From: Deltaproteobacteria bacterium
Lineage (GTDB): Bacteria > Desulfobacterota > DSM-4660 > Desulfatiglandales > HGW-15
Assembly (NCBI GenBank): GCA_019308525.1
Contig: JAFDIC010000081.1
Span: 1-15,853 of the forward strand
Direction of reading: 5' to 3'
DNA length: 15,853 bases
Both the position numbers and the translations under genes were made by a program. How positions within the stretch are numbered: the stretch's first letter is position 1; every line of letters begins with the position of its first letter. Shown here piece after piece: positions 1-7,037 of the stretch. The notes under the pieces are model-generated. The model worked only from the letters and a program-made list of their open reading frames with translations, was not told where the DNA came from and searched no databases.

Positions 1-675
1 TTCCTGGGATTCCTGAATCCTTTTCTCTACTACGTGGTTCTCTTCAAGGCCTACGAGTTACTGCCGGCCCAGGAGGCACAACCATTGAACTATACCTGGG
101 CCATTACCCTTTCCCTGCTTTCCATACCTCTTTTGAGACAGGAGATCACCCGCCGCGATATCTTTGCCCTGGTTGTAAGCTACCTGGGAGTCCTGGTTAT
201 ATCCACACGCGGAAAGATTTTCAGCCTTCGATTCTCAAACCCTGCCGGAGTGGCTTTAGCACTGGGAAGCACGATCATCTGGTCCATCTACTGGATCTAC
301 AACACCAAGGACGACCGGGAACCGGTGCTTGGATTGTTCCTCAATTTTCTCTTCGGTGTCCCCTTTGTGGCCGTTTACTGCCTCCTCGTCTCCGCGTTAC
401 GAATGGATCATTACTTCGTGTACCTCGGTGCACTTTATGTCGGACTTTTCGAAATGGGAGTCACATTCATCCTTTGGCTGTCTGCCCTCAGGCTGGCCGA
501 AAACACTGCCAGGATCGCCAATCTCATCTTTTTCTCGCCTTTCCTTTCCCTGGTGTTCATACATTTCCTGGTGGGAGAAGACATCCTCCCCTCCACCTTT
601 GTCGGCCTGTTTCTTATTGTCATAGGTAACGTCATCCAGAGATCGGGCAAGAAGGAGGCCCAGGGGTCAGAGTGA
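1..675 (+). CDS. EamA/DMT-family permease, 3' part (cut by window edge)
   Basis: The reading frame is open from the first base to the TGA at 673-675, giving about 224 residues of a longer protein whose N-terminus lies outside the window. The visible part is a run of hydrophobic helices separated by short polar turns. The C-terminal half contains the repeat typical of the EamA fold: a helix with LAENTARIANLIFFSPFLSL, then a short loop with GED, then a final glycine-rich helix ending in VIGNVIQ. EamA/DMT permeases are inner-membrane exporters or exchangers of small metabolites, and the substrate cannot be predicted here. The protein ends in a short basic cytoplasmic tail. It is followed by 239 bases without a clear gene. 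Family assignment is firm; function is open. Confidence 0.85.
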   Translation, partial: FLGFLNPFLYYVVLFKAYELLPAQEAQPLNYTWAITLSLLSIPLLRQEITRRDIFALVVSYLGVLVISTRGKIFSLRFSNPAGVALALGSTIIWSIYWIYNTKDDREPVLGLFLNFLFGVPFVAVYCLLVSALRMDHYFVYLGALYVGLFEMGVTFILWLSALRLAENTARIANLIFFSPFLSLVFIHFLVGEDILPSTFVGLFLIVIGNVIQRSGKKEAQGSE

Positions 676-901
676 AAAGGGTCGGTTGGAACACACGCCT
701 TCAAGCCTCCCTGAATGTTTGCGTTGAAGTCTTGCTGGATGTTGAAAAACTCCCTCTCATGTGATATGTTGAGGAAGAACCGGCCGGCAGACAAGGAAAT
801 TCATACCATACCGAATTGGTTGCCTGGGTCCAGAAGAAATGTGACTTCGAGCTCTGGCCATCCCTAAGGACAGGGGTCGATCATCATCGAGCCTTTCAAA
901 T

Positions 902-906
902 GGAGG
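902..906 (+). promoter_or_regulatory. Shine-Dalgarno site that sets the start at 915
   Basis: GGAGG lies eight bases before the ATG at 915, and no comparable site precedes the longer open frame beginning at 816. This supports the 114-residue protein with an N-terminal hydrophobic segment. Confidence 0.6.
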
Positions 907-914
907 TGCGGACA

Positions 915-1259
915 ATGAAGTATCTTGTTTTTGCTGCTATCATAATATCATCCGTGTTTCTCCTTTTTTCCCTTTCCTTTCCCGGCAACAATGATGCCAC
1001 AACGCCAGATCTGAAAGGGAAGAGATCAGACAAGGTTCTGAAGACGGAAAGGGTTTATCCAATCGCTCCCGGGATTTGGTATCCAGGGCAAGGCCCTTTG
1101 CCGGAAAAGCCCATCAGGTACTACAGGGTCAGGTGTTGGCCCGGCTGCCACAGGGGCAGTGATTACGGCAAGTATCCTGGCAAGCCTTTGAACATGAAGC
1201 CCTTACACCAGACCTCGGCCTTGCGGGGCCATGAGACCACGAGCAGGCCGCCAAAATAG
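915..1259 (+). CDS. Small exported protein with a CX3CH motif, unknown function
   Basis: I chose the ATG at 915 because GGAGG at 902-906 sits eight bases upstream and because this start gives a clean N-terminal hydrophobic segment (residues about 2-21) acting as signal peptide or membrane anchor. The frame is open further upstream, to 816, but that part has no coding character. The mature part of the 114-residue protein is rich in Pro, Gly, Lys and Tyr and has no predicted second membrane helix. Near residues 75-80 it carries CWPGCH, a CX3CH pattern, one residue longer than the classical haem c site CXXCH. I do not recognise the family. It may be an unusual monohaem protein or a metal-binding or structural periplasmic protein. 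It converges with the ATPase gene ending at 1302 and is probably transcribed alone. Confidence 0.6.
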   Translation: MKYLVFAAIIISSVFLLFSLSFPGNNDATTPDLKGKRSDKVLKTERVYPIAPGIWYPGQGPLPEKPIRYYRVRCWPGCHRGSDYGKYPGKPLNMKPLHQTSALRGHETTSRPPK

Positions 1260-1301
1260 CCTCATCGACGATGGAATGGCAAAGGGGGATGGGGCCGGTG
1301 C

Positions 1302-2288
1302 TCATTCCATGAAACAGGCCACCTGGTGGTCCTCATTGATTGTTCTCAACGGGGGCTCATCCATACCGCATGTGGACTTTGCGGCATGACATCGGGGATG
1401 AAAGCGGCAGCCTGGTGGAGGGTTCACCGGGCTGGGGATCTCTCCCTTCGGGATGGGCCGGGTCCTCCTGTACTTGGGATCGGGTACAGGCACTGCCTCC
1501 AGCAAGGTCACGGTGTAGGGGTGCAGCGGATTCTTGAATACTTCTTCCAGGGTCCCCATCTCTACGATCTTCCCCAGGTACATGATGGCTACCCTGTCAC
1601 AGATATACTTGCAGGTGGCGAGGTCATGAGTGATATAGAGGTAGGTCAGGTCAAATTCATTCTTGAGTTCCGCCATCAGTTCCAGGATCAATGCCCTGAC
1701 CGATACATCCGCCATGGCTATGGGTTCATCCGCCACCACGAACTCGGGCCTGGTCACAAGGGCCCGTGCGATCACCACCCTTTGCCTCTGCCCGCCCGAT
1801 AGCTGGTGTGGATATTTCTTGTAGAGGAAAGCTTCAGGGGTCAGGCCCACTTTTCTCATGATTTCCAGGCATATCTCCTTCCTCTCCGCCCTGGTGTAGT
1901 CACCATGGATGGCCAGTGGATGTTCGATGGCCTTTCCAATAGACATCCTGGGACTCAAGGAGGCATAGGGATCCTGGAAGACGATCTGGATCTTCTTTCG
2001 CATACCTTCCATCTCTTTTTTTGACAAAGAGAGGATGGATCGGCCCCTGTATTTCACGTCACCGGCAGTAGGTTCCAGGAGCCGCAAGATAAGCCTGCCG
2101 GTGGTGGTCTTGCCGCAACCGCTCTCACCCACTAGGCCCAGGACTTCTCCCTTCTTTATGGTGAAACTGATCCCGTCCACTGCCCTGACCGATCCCTTTT
2201 CCCTGGCCAGGAGCCTGCTGATCAACCCTTTTGCCAGGGGAAAATGTTTTTTCAGCCTGTCAATTGTTATCAGGTCATCCAAATCCAT
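1302..2288 (-). CDS. Peptide/dipeptide-type ABC importer ATPase, OppF/DppF family
   Basis: This 328-residue cytoplasmic ATPase drives the importer together with its partner just upstream. Visible motifs are Walker A GESGCGKT (residues 54-61), ABC signature LSGGQ (163-167), Walker B VVADE (184-188) and the H-loop His221. The D-loop region reads AMAD where most family members have S-x-L-D, but the key Asp194 is kept. The C-terminal oligopeptide-transporter domain (NPLHPYT, then PPGCRFHPRC) has cysteines at 294, 300, 307 and 325, the pattern linked to an iron-sulfur cluster in some Dpp ATPases. I chose the ATG at 2288 because it lies five bases after the stop of the upstream ATPase gene and matches the family length. 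The longer frame, up to 2402, only overlaps that gene. It is the last gene of the importer operon. Confidence 0.93.
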   Translation of the reverse strand: MDLDDLITIDRLKKHFPLAKGLISRLLAREKGSVRAVDGISFTIKKGEVLGLVGESGCGKTTTGRLILRLLEPTAGDVKYRGRSILSLSKKEMEGMRKKIQIVFQDPYASLSPRMSIGKAIEHPLAIHGDYTRAERKEICLEIMRKVGLTPEAFLYKKYPHQLSGGQRQRVVIARALVTRPEFVVADEPIAMADVSVRALILELMAELKNEFDLTYLYITHDLATCKYICDRVAIMYLGKIVEMGTLEEVFKNPLHPYTVTLLEAVPVPDPKYRRTRPIPKGEIPSPVNPPPGCRFHPRCHAAKSTCGMDEPPLRTINEDHQVACFME

Positions 2289-2293
2289 GAATC

Positions 2294-3250
2294 CTACTCG
2301 TGCAGCCAGCATGATACCATGTGGCCGTTTCTCCGCACCGGCCCGGGCTTCTCGACACGGCAGACTTCCATTGCATGGGGGCATCGGGGATGAAAGACAC
2401 ACCCCCGGGGAGGGTTGACCAGGTCAGGAGGGCTCCCCGGCATAGTCCGCAACTTCGGCTGGTCCAGCTTGATATTGGGGATAGACGCCAGGAGACCCTG
2501 AGTATAAGGGTGGAGAGGATTTTCGAATATGTCCCCCGCCTCCCCCACCTCTGCCATGTTTCCCCCATACATTACGGTAATCCTATCCGCCAGCTGGGCG
2601 ACATTGCCCAGGTTATGGGTTATCAGTATTATGGTCAGATGATAGCGCTTTTGAAGGTCCGCCAAGAGATCCAGAAACTGTGCCTCCACGATAACGTCAA
2701 GGGCGGTTGTTGGTTCATCTGCAATCAAGAGGTCGGGCTCCAGTATCAGCGCCAGGCCTATCATGATGCGCTGACGCATACCCCCTGAAAGCTGGTGGGG
2801 ATACTCGGTCAGCCTCTCCGGCGAAATGCCGAGACTCTCAAGCATTTCCTCCGCTCTTCGGTAGGCCTCCTTCCTTGTCAACCCCTTTTCATGGGCAAGG
2901 AGGGTCTCTATGAAATGCTGGTCAATGCGGAAGAGGGGGTTCAGGGACGTAAGAGGATCCTGGAAGATCATGGCGATCTTCTTCCCCCTTAGGTCAAGGA
3001 TATCCCTTTCTGGCATCCGGACAATATCTCGACCCTTGTAAAGTATACGTCCCCGGACGATCTTTCCAGGGGGACGCAGGAGGCGGAGGATCGAAAACCC
3101 CAGGGTGGATTTGCCACAACCGGATTCCCCCACCAATCCCATCACCTCGCCCTGTTTCAGTTCCCAGCTCACATCATCGACAGCCCTCACAGTCCCGATA
3201 TTGATGGGAAAGTGCACCGACAGGTGTTCTATTTCCAATATCCTTTCCAA
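2294..3250 (-). CDS. Peptide/dipeptide-type ABC importer ATPase, OppD/DppD family
   Basis: This 318-residue ATPase pairs with the OppF-type ATPase encoded next. It has Walker A GESGCGKST (residues 41-49), signature LSGGM (154-158), Walker B LLIADE (174-179) followed by the D-loop TTALD, and the H-loop His212 in THNLG, where Asp is more usual than Asn. The C-terminal domain has NPLHPYT and cysteines 284, 290, 297 and 314 in the same spacing class as its partner. The most likely start is a TTG at 3250. No ATG precedes the Walker A motif in frame, the TTG is seven bases after the permease stop codon, and AAGG precedes it. Start-stop proximity suggests translational coupling with the permease. 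Confidence 0.93.
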   Translation of the reverse strand: MERILEIEHLSVHFPINIGTVRAVDDVSWELKQGEVMGLVGESGCGKSTLGFSILRLLRPPGKIVRGRILYKGRDIVRMPERDILDLRGKKIAMIFQDPLTSLNPLFRIDQHFIETLLAHEKGLTRKEAYRRAEEMLESLGISPERLTEYPHQLSGGMRQRIMIGLALILEPDLLIADEPTTALDVIVEAQFLDLLADLQKRYHLTIILITHNLGNVAQLADRITVMYGGNMAEVGEAGDIFENPLHPYTQGLLASIPNIKLDQPKLRTMPGSPPDLVNPPRGCVFHPRCPHAMEVCRVEKPGPVRRNGHMVSCWLHE

Positions 3251-3257
3251 TAGACCT

Positions 3258-4142
3258 TCAGCGCTCCAGCAACCTCGGGTTGAGTATTTCCGCCAGGCCT
3301 TCCCCCAGCATGGTAAACCCCAGTGCGAGGATAGAGATCATGGCCCCTGGGAAGGTAATCATCCACCACTGCCCTGACGGCAAAAACTTTTTGCCCATGG
3401 AAAGGTCCATGCCCCAGTCTACTATGGTCGGCGGCAGACCAAGCCCAAGATACGTAAGGGCTGCTTCAATCATTATGGCATCAGCCACATTGAGGGTGAA
3501 CACCACCACCGTGGTCGCTATGACATTGGGAAAGATGTACCTCCACAGGATTACAGGCCCTGAAGCTCCTATTGCCCTTGCTGCCTCAACAAAGAGTTCT
3601 TCCTTGATCTGAAGGGTCTGTCCCCTCACCAGCCGAAAGTAGGTGGGAATGTAGATGACCGATACGGCCAGCGTGATGTTAATGACACCGGGCCCTAGCA
3701 TGGCGGCAAAGGCGATTGCCAGGATGAGCCCCGGGAACGAGTATAGGGAATCCATGATCAGGGACAGGGTTCTGTCAAAATACCCCCCGGAAAACCCTGA
3801 AAGCAACCCGGCCGGTATCCCGATGAGGAGGGAAATTAGTGCGGCCAGGACCGCTACCCTGAGGATGGTCCTGGAACCATGCACCATCCTGGACCACACG
3901 TCCCTCTGGAGATTGTCCGTGCCCATCAAGTGAACCCTGTTCGGAGGAGATAACTGGGGTCCCGTATCCTGATCATGAGGGCTGAAAGGTGCTATTGCCT
4001 CAGCGAACATCGCCATCACCAGGATGGCAAGGATTATCAGAGCCCCTGCCACCAGGATCCACCACTCGGCACCATACTTCTTGCCCCGGGCGGTGAATCC
4101 GGAAATGATTGCACCGATGGCTGCGGCAGGAGAGAATTTCAT
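3258..4142 (-). CDS. Peptide/dipeptide-type ABC importer permease, OppC/DppC family
   Basis: A 294-residue inner-membrane permease subunit. A long hydrophobic helix near residues 28-50 is followed by the N-terminal OppC-type segment (FAEAIAPFSPHDQD), which leads into the extracytoplasmic stretch ending in GTDNLQRDVWSRMVHGSR, a hallmark of the DppC/OppC branch. About five further hydrophobic helices follow. The cytoplasmic EAA loop, which docks on the ATPases, is seen as EELFVEAARAIGASG. GGAGG at 4147-4151 precedes the ATG by four bases. The gene follows the partner permease after 60 bases and is followed by the ATPase gene after seven bases, so the three are almost certainly co-transcribed. 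Confidence 0.93.
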   Translation of the reverse strand: MKFSPAAAIGAIISGFTARGKKYGAEWWILVAGALIILAILVMAMFAEAIAPFSPHDQDTGPQLSPPNRVHLMGTDNLQRDVWSRMVHGSRTILRVAVLAALISLLIGIPAGLLSGFSGGYFDRTLSLIMDSLYSFPGLILAIAFAAMLGPGVINITLAVSVIYIPTYFRLVRGQTLQIKEELFVEAARAIGASGPVILWRYIFPNVIATTVVVFTLNVADAIMIEAALTYLGLGLPPTIVDWGMDLSMGKKFLPSGQWWMITFPGAMISILALGFTMLGEGLAEILNPRLLER

Positions 4143-4202
4143 TTTGCCTCCACTAGGAAAATCTTCCCGGTACCCTGTATTTTCATTGGATTTTTTTCCT
4201 GT

Positions 4203-5219
4203 TCAGTATCTCACCCTTGGATCAATGATTGCATATATGATATCCACGACCAGGGAAACCAGGGCAACAAAGAGGGCTATTACTATGATGACCCCCTGAA
4301 TCGTGGGATAGTCCCTCAGATATATCCTTTCCAGGAGCAGCCTGCCCATGCCGGGCCAGGAGAAAGTGGTTTCAGTGAGTACCGCCCCGGCCATCAACAG
4401 GGCGAACTGGAGCCCCATCATGGTCAAAATGGGAATGAAGGCGTTCTTGAGGGCATGCTTGTAAACTATCACCCTGTGGCGAATCCCCCTGGCCTCCGCT
4501 GCAACAATGTAATCTGCCTGGAGCACGTCCAGCATGTTGGTCCGCGTAAGCCTCACGAAGATTCCTGAGAGGACCAGCCCGAGTGTAACTGAAGGAAGAA
4601 CCAGGTGCTCCAATATATCCAGCAGTGCCGTGAAGTCCCTGATGAGAATCGTGTCAAGGATATAAAAGCCGGTCTTCTCAAATGTGGAGGCAAAGACCCG
4701 CGGACCTGTCCGGCCTGCAATGGGCAGAATATCCAGCCAAATGCCAAAGATGAGCTGTAACATCAGCCCCATCCAGTATACAGGGATGCAATATACCACT
4801 ATGCCGTAAAGCCTGATGCCGTAGTCCCTGGCCGTACGCCTCTTATCGGCCGCATAGGCACCAAGAAAGACCCCTAGGAACAGGGTTATGAGCATACCGC
4901 ACAGGGTGAGCTCCACGGTCGCAGGAAGCTTCTCAAGGATGGCCTTGCTGACCCGCTGCTTGAATACCATGGATTCGCCAAAATCCAGTCGACAAATCTG
5001 CCATATGTAATCCAGATACTGTACCGCAAGGGGTCGATTCAGGCCGAGGGCCTCCCTCTTTTGCTCTATCACGTGTTCCGGGGCATGCCCCCCCAGCAGG
5101 GAAGACACCGGGTCACCGGGCATTACCCTGAGAACGACAAAGACTATGCTCAGGAGGATAAAGACCATTGGGATGGTCAAGAGCAACCGTGTCACAATGT
5201 ACTTTGCCAGATTCTTCAT
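4203..5219 (-). CDS. Peptide/dipeptide-type ABC importer permease, OppB/DppB family
   Basis: A 338-residue inner-membrane permease subunit. The N-terminus matches the DppB/OppB pattern: a first helix TRLLLTIPMVFILLSIVFVV, then the MPGDP motif and a short region rich in charged residues ending in LGLNRPLAVQYLDY. Further helices follow, with the EAA loop YIVAAEARGI about 100 residues from the C-terminus and a final helix ending DPRVRY. It forms the translocation pore with the OppC-type subunit. The gene lies 84 bases downstream of the binding-protein gene, and a hairpin in that gap may lower its expression relative to the binding protein. The ATG at 5219 has only a weak ribosome binding site. 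Confidence 0.93.
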   Translation of the reverse strand: MKNLAKYIVTRLLLTIPMVFILLSIVFVVLRVMPGDPVSSLLGGHAPEHVIEQKREALGLNRPLAVQYLDYIWQICRLDFGESMVFKQRVSKAILEKLPATVELTLCGMLITLFLGVFLGAYAADKRRTARDYGIRLYGIVVYCIPVYWMGLMLQLIFGIWLDILPIAGRTGPRVFASTFEKTGFYILDTILIRDFTALLDILEHLVLPSVTLGLVLSGIFVRLTRTNMLDVLQADYIVAAEARGIRHRVIVYKHALKNAFIPILTMMGLQFALLMAGAVLTETTFSWPGMGRLLLERIYLRDYPTIQGVIIVIALFVALVSLVVDIIYAIIDPRVRY

Positions 5220-5266
5220 ACGACCACGGGGGAGAGGGTAATCAGGGGCTTCAAGGGCAAATGAGA

Positions 5267-5291
5267 AGGGCTGCCCGACCAGGACAGCCCT
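5267..5291 (-). terminator. Hairpin between binding-protein and permease genes
   Basis: AGGGCTG at 5267-5273 pairs perfectly with CAGCCCT at 5285-5291 across an 11-base loop. Read on the minus strand, the stem is followed by TCTCATTT, a poor T-run. It lies between the binding-protein stop and the OppB-type start. Hairpins in this place commonly stabilise the highly needed binding-protein message or partly terminate transcription. I infer attenuation or processing rather than full termination. Confidence 0.45.
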
Positions 5292-5303
5292 CCTTTGAAC
5301 CGG

Positions 5304-6860
5304 TTACTTGGCCCTGTATATGGGCCCGTAGTTGAACTGGAGCGTCGGAGAGAGCATGATCCCTCTTATGCCCTTCTGTGCAAAGAGGTATAGAGTCCCC
5401 TGGAAAAGGGGGACAGTCGGGACTTCATCCGTCCACATCCTCTGGATCTCCTCGTATATGGCGGTCCTTTTCTTCATATCAGTGACGGTCTGCCCTTCCA
5501 CAAGCTTCTGGTCCCATAGAGGATTGGAGAAATGGATGCCCAAGCCCTTGGAGCCCGCGGTCCCGGCAAAGGGCGACACGTAGTTGTCCGGATCTATATA
5601 GTCGGGATACCATCCCAAAAGCCACATGGGCATGACCTTGTTTGCCCAGTTATCTCTGTAGGCGGCCCATTCAGCGGACTTGACGTTTACCCTCATCATG
5701 CCCGTGGCCTCCAGTTGATCCTTGAGCACCGCCGCGATGTCAACCTCCGTGTCTCCGTAATGACTCGGGGTGTACCACAAATCAAGAGTCAACTTGTTGG
5801 TTTCACTATAACCCCGGGATGAAAGCAATTGTCTTGCCTTCTGGATATTGCCGTCACCAAACACCTCCTTGAATGCGTCGATATGAGACCACATCCCCAT
5901 TGGGACCATGGAATAGAGAGGGGCATTTTGTCCCAGGAATACCTTCTTCAGCAGTGGTGGTCGGTTGACGGCTGCCGCAACGGCCTGTCTCAATACCTTG
6001 TCGTCAAAGGGAGCGGTATCGGTCAAGAAACAGATATACCTAATATAGGGTCCCTGGGCCTGGATGGTCTGAACCTTGTCTGATTTCTGTAGATCGCTTA
6101 TGTCCGAAGGGTTAAGGGTCTTGAAGACAAAATCAACCTCTCCCTTTTCCAGGGCAAGCCGCATTGTCGTGGCATCTGCAAAGTAGCGGATAACGATTCT
6201 TTCTGTCTTGGGCTTCTCCCCGTAATAGTTTGGGTTTGCTTCCAGGACTATTTCCTGGTCCCTCTTGAAGGATACCACCTTATAGGGCCCCAGGCCGACC
6301 AGTTTCCCACCCTTGAGCTCCGAGGGATCACGGATGATCTTGTCTCTGGGGTATACGTTAGGGTTGACCGGATAGTAGGGTACCGAGGCTACAAGTGAAG
6401 GGAAATAGGCCACGGGGTTTTTGAGGACAAACTTGACCACGTAATCGCCAACGACCTCGACTCGCTCGACAAAATCCGACACCAGCCACGAGGGGTCGCC
6501 CTTCAGGGCCATAACCCTGTCAACGGACCACTTGACCGCTGATGCGTCGAAGGGGGTACCATCCGTGAATTTGAGGCCCTTCCTCAGGATGAAAACATAC
6601 TCTTTGCCATCGGGGCTGATATAGTAGGACTTTGCCAGTCCCGGCACAAGATTCGTCTTCCCCGGAGGATACCTGAGAAGGCCCTGGTAGATATTGTAGA
6701 ATATCTCCCAGGTGTGAAAATCATAGGCATTGGCCGGGTCCATATCAATGACCTTTTCCGTGGTTCCATAAATAAGCGTCTCTTTTGCCATGCTGTTGGT
6801 TGGAGAAAAAAGGAAACCCAAGGCAGCCAATAACAGGACCATCATCTTTGCTCTTCTCAT
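5304..6860 (-). CDS. Extracytoplasmic solute-binding protein, family 5 (DppA/OppA type)
   Basis: A 518-residue periplasmic binding protein for the adjacent importer. It begins with a clear signal peptide: basic start MRRAKMM, hydrophobic core VLLLAALGFLF, and a probable cleavage after SMA near residue 25. There is no lipobox cysteine, so it is a soluble periplasmic protein. The mature N-terminus (LIYGTTEKVIDMDPANAYD) and the segment FTDGTPFDASAVKWSVDRV are typical of SBP_bac_5. The length is normal for the family. GGAGGG sits just upstream of the ATG. Members of this family bind peptides but also nickel, opines, sugars and other solutes, so the ligand is unknown. It is the first gene of the importer operon, downstream of the RACo-type gene on the same strand. 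Confidence 0.93.
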   Translation of the reverse strand: MRRAKMMVLLLAALGFLFSPTNSMAKETLIYGTTEKVIDMDPANAYDFHTWEIFYNIYQGLLRYPPGKTNLVPGLAKSYYISPDGKEYVFILRKGLKFTDGTPFDASAVKWSVDRVMALKGDPSWLVSDFVERVEVVGDYVVKFVLKNPVAYFPSLVASVPYYPVNPNVYPRDKIIRDPSELKGGKLVGLGPYKVVSFKRDQEIVLEANPNYYGEKPKTERIVIRYFADATTMRLALEKGEVDFVFKTLNPSDISDLQKSDKVQTIQAQGPYIRYICFLTDTAPFDDKVLRQAVAAAVNRPPLLKKVFLGQNAPLYSMVPMGMWSHIDAFKEVFGDGNIQKARQLLSSRGYSETNKLTLDLWYTPSHYGDTEVDIAAVLKDQLEATGMMRVNVKSAEWAAYRDNWANKVMPMWLLGWYPDYIDPDNYVSPFAGTAGSKGLGIHFSNPLWDQKLVEGQTVTDMKKRTAIYEEIQRMWTDEVPTVPLFQGTLYLFAQKGIRGIMLSPTLQFNYGPIYRAK

Positions 6861-6927
6861 TTCTTTCCCTCCTTTCTAGGCCATAAGGTTAGAAAACTGT
6901 TCTTCCCCGCACAAATCCAGCTTTATT

Positions 6928-6956
6928 TTAGTATTCTAGAATCCCGGAGAAGTCAA
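6928..6956 (-). promoter_or_regulatory. Possible promoter of the ABC importer operon
   Basis: On the minus strand TTGACT (6951-6956) matches five of six -35 bases. It is followed after 17 bases by TACTAA (6928-6933), a poor -10. Other AT-rich -10-like hexamers nearby have worse spacing. The position, about 70 to 95 bases before the binding-protein start, is suitable. Confidence 0.3.
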
Positions 6957-7037
6957 GGGAATAAGCTCAACCGGGGCTGGAGATAGATGGCTTCCGCATC
7001 AAGAGTCTGGTACTGGTTATCAGTTACCGGTTATGGG

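Noticed and set aside
816..914. N-terminal extension of the small exported protein
   Set aside because: It lacks a ribosome binding site and would bury the hydrophobic segment. The start at 915 has a good GGAGG.
1271..1310. Inverted repeat ATGGAATG/CATTCCAT between the small exported protein and the importer operon
   Set aside because: The loop is about 24 bases, no T-run follows on either strand and one arm overlaps the ATPase stop codon. It is a poor terminator.
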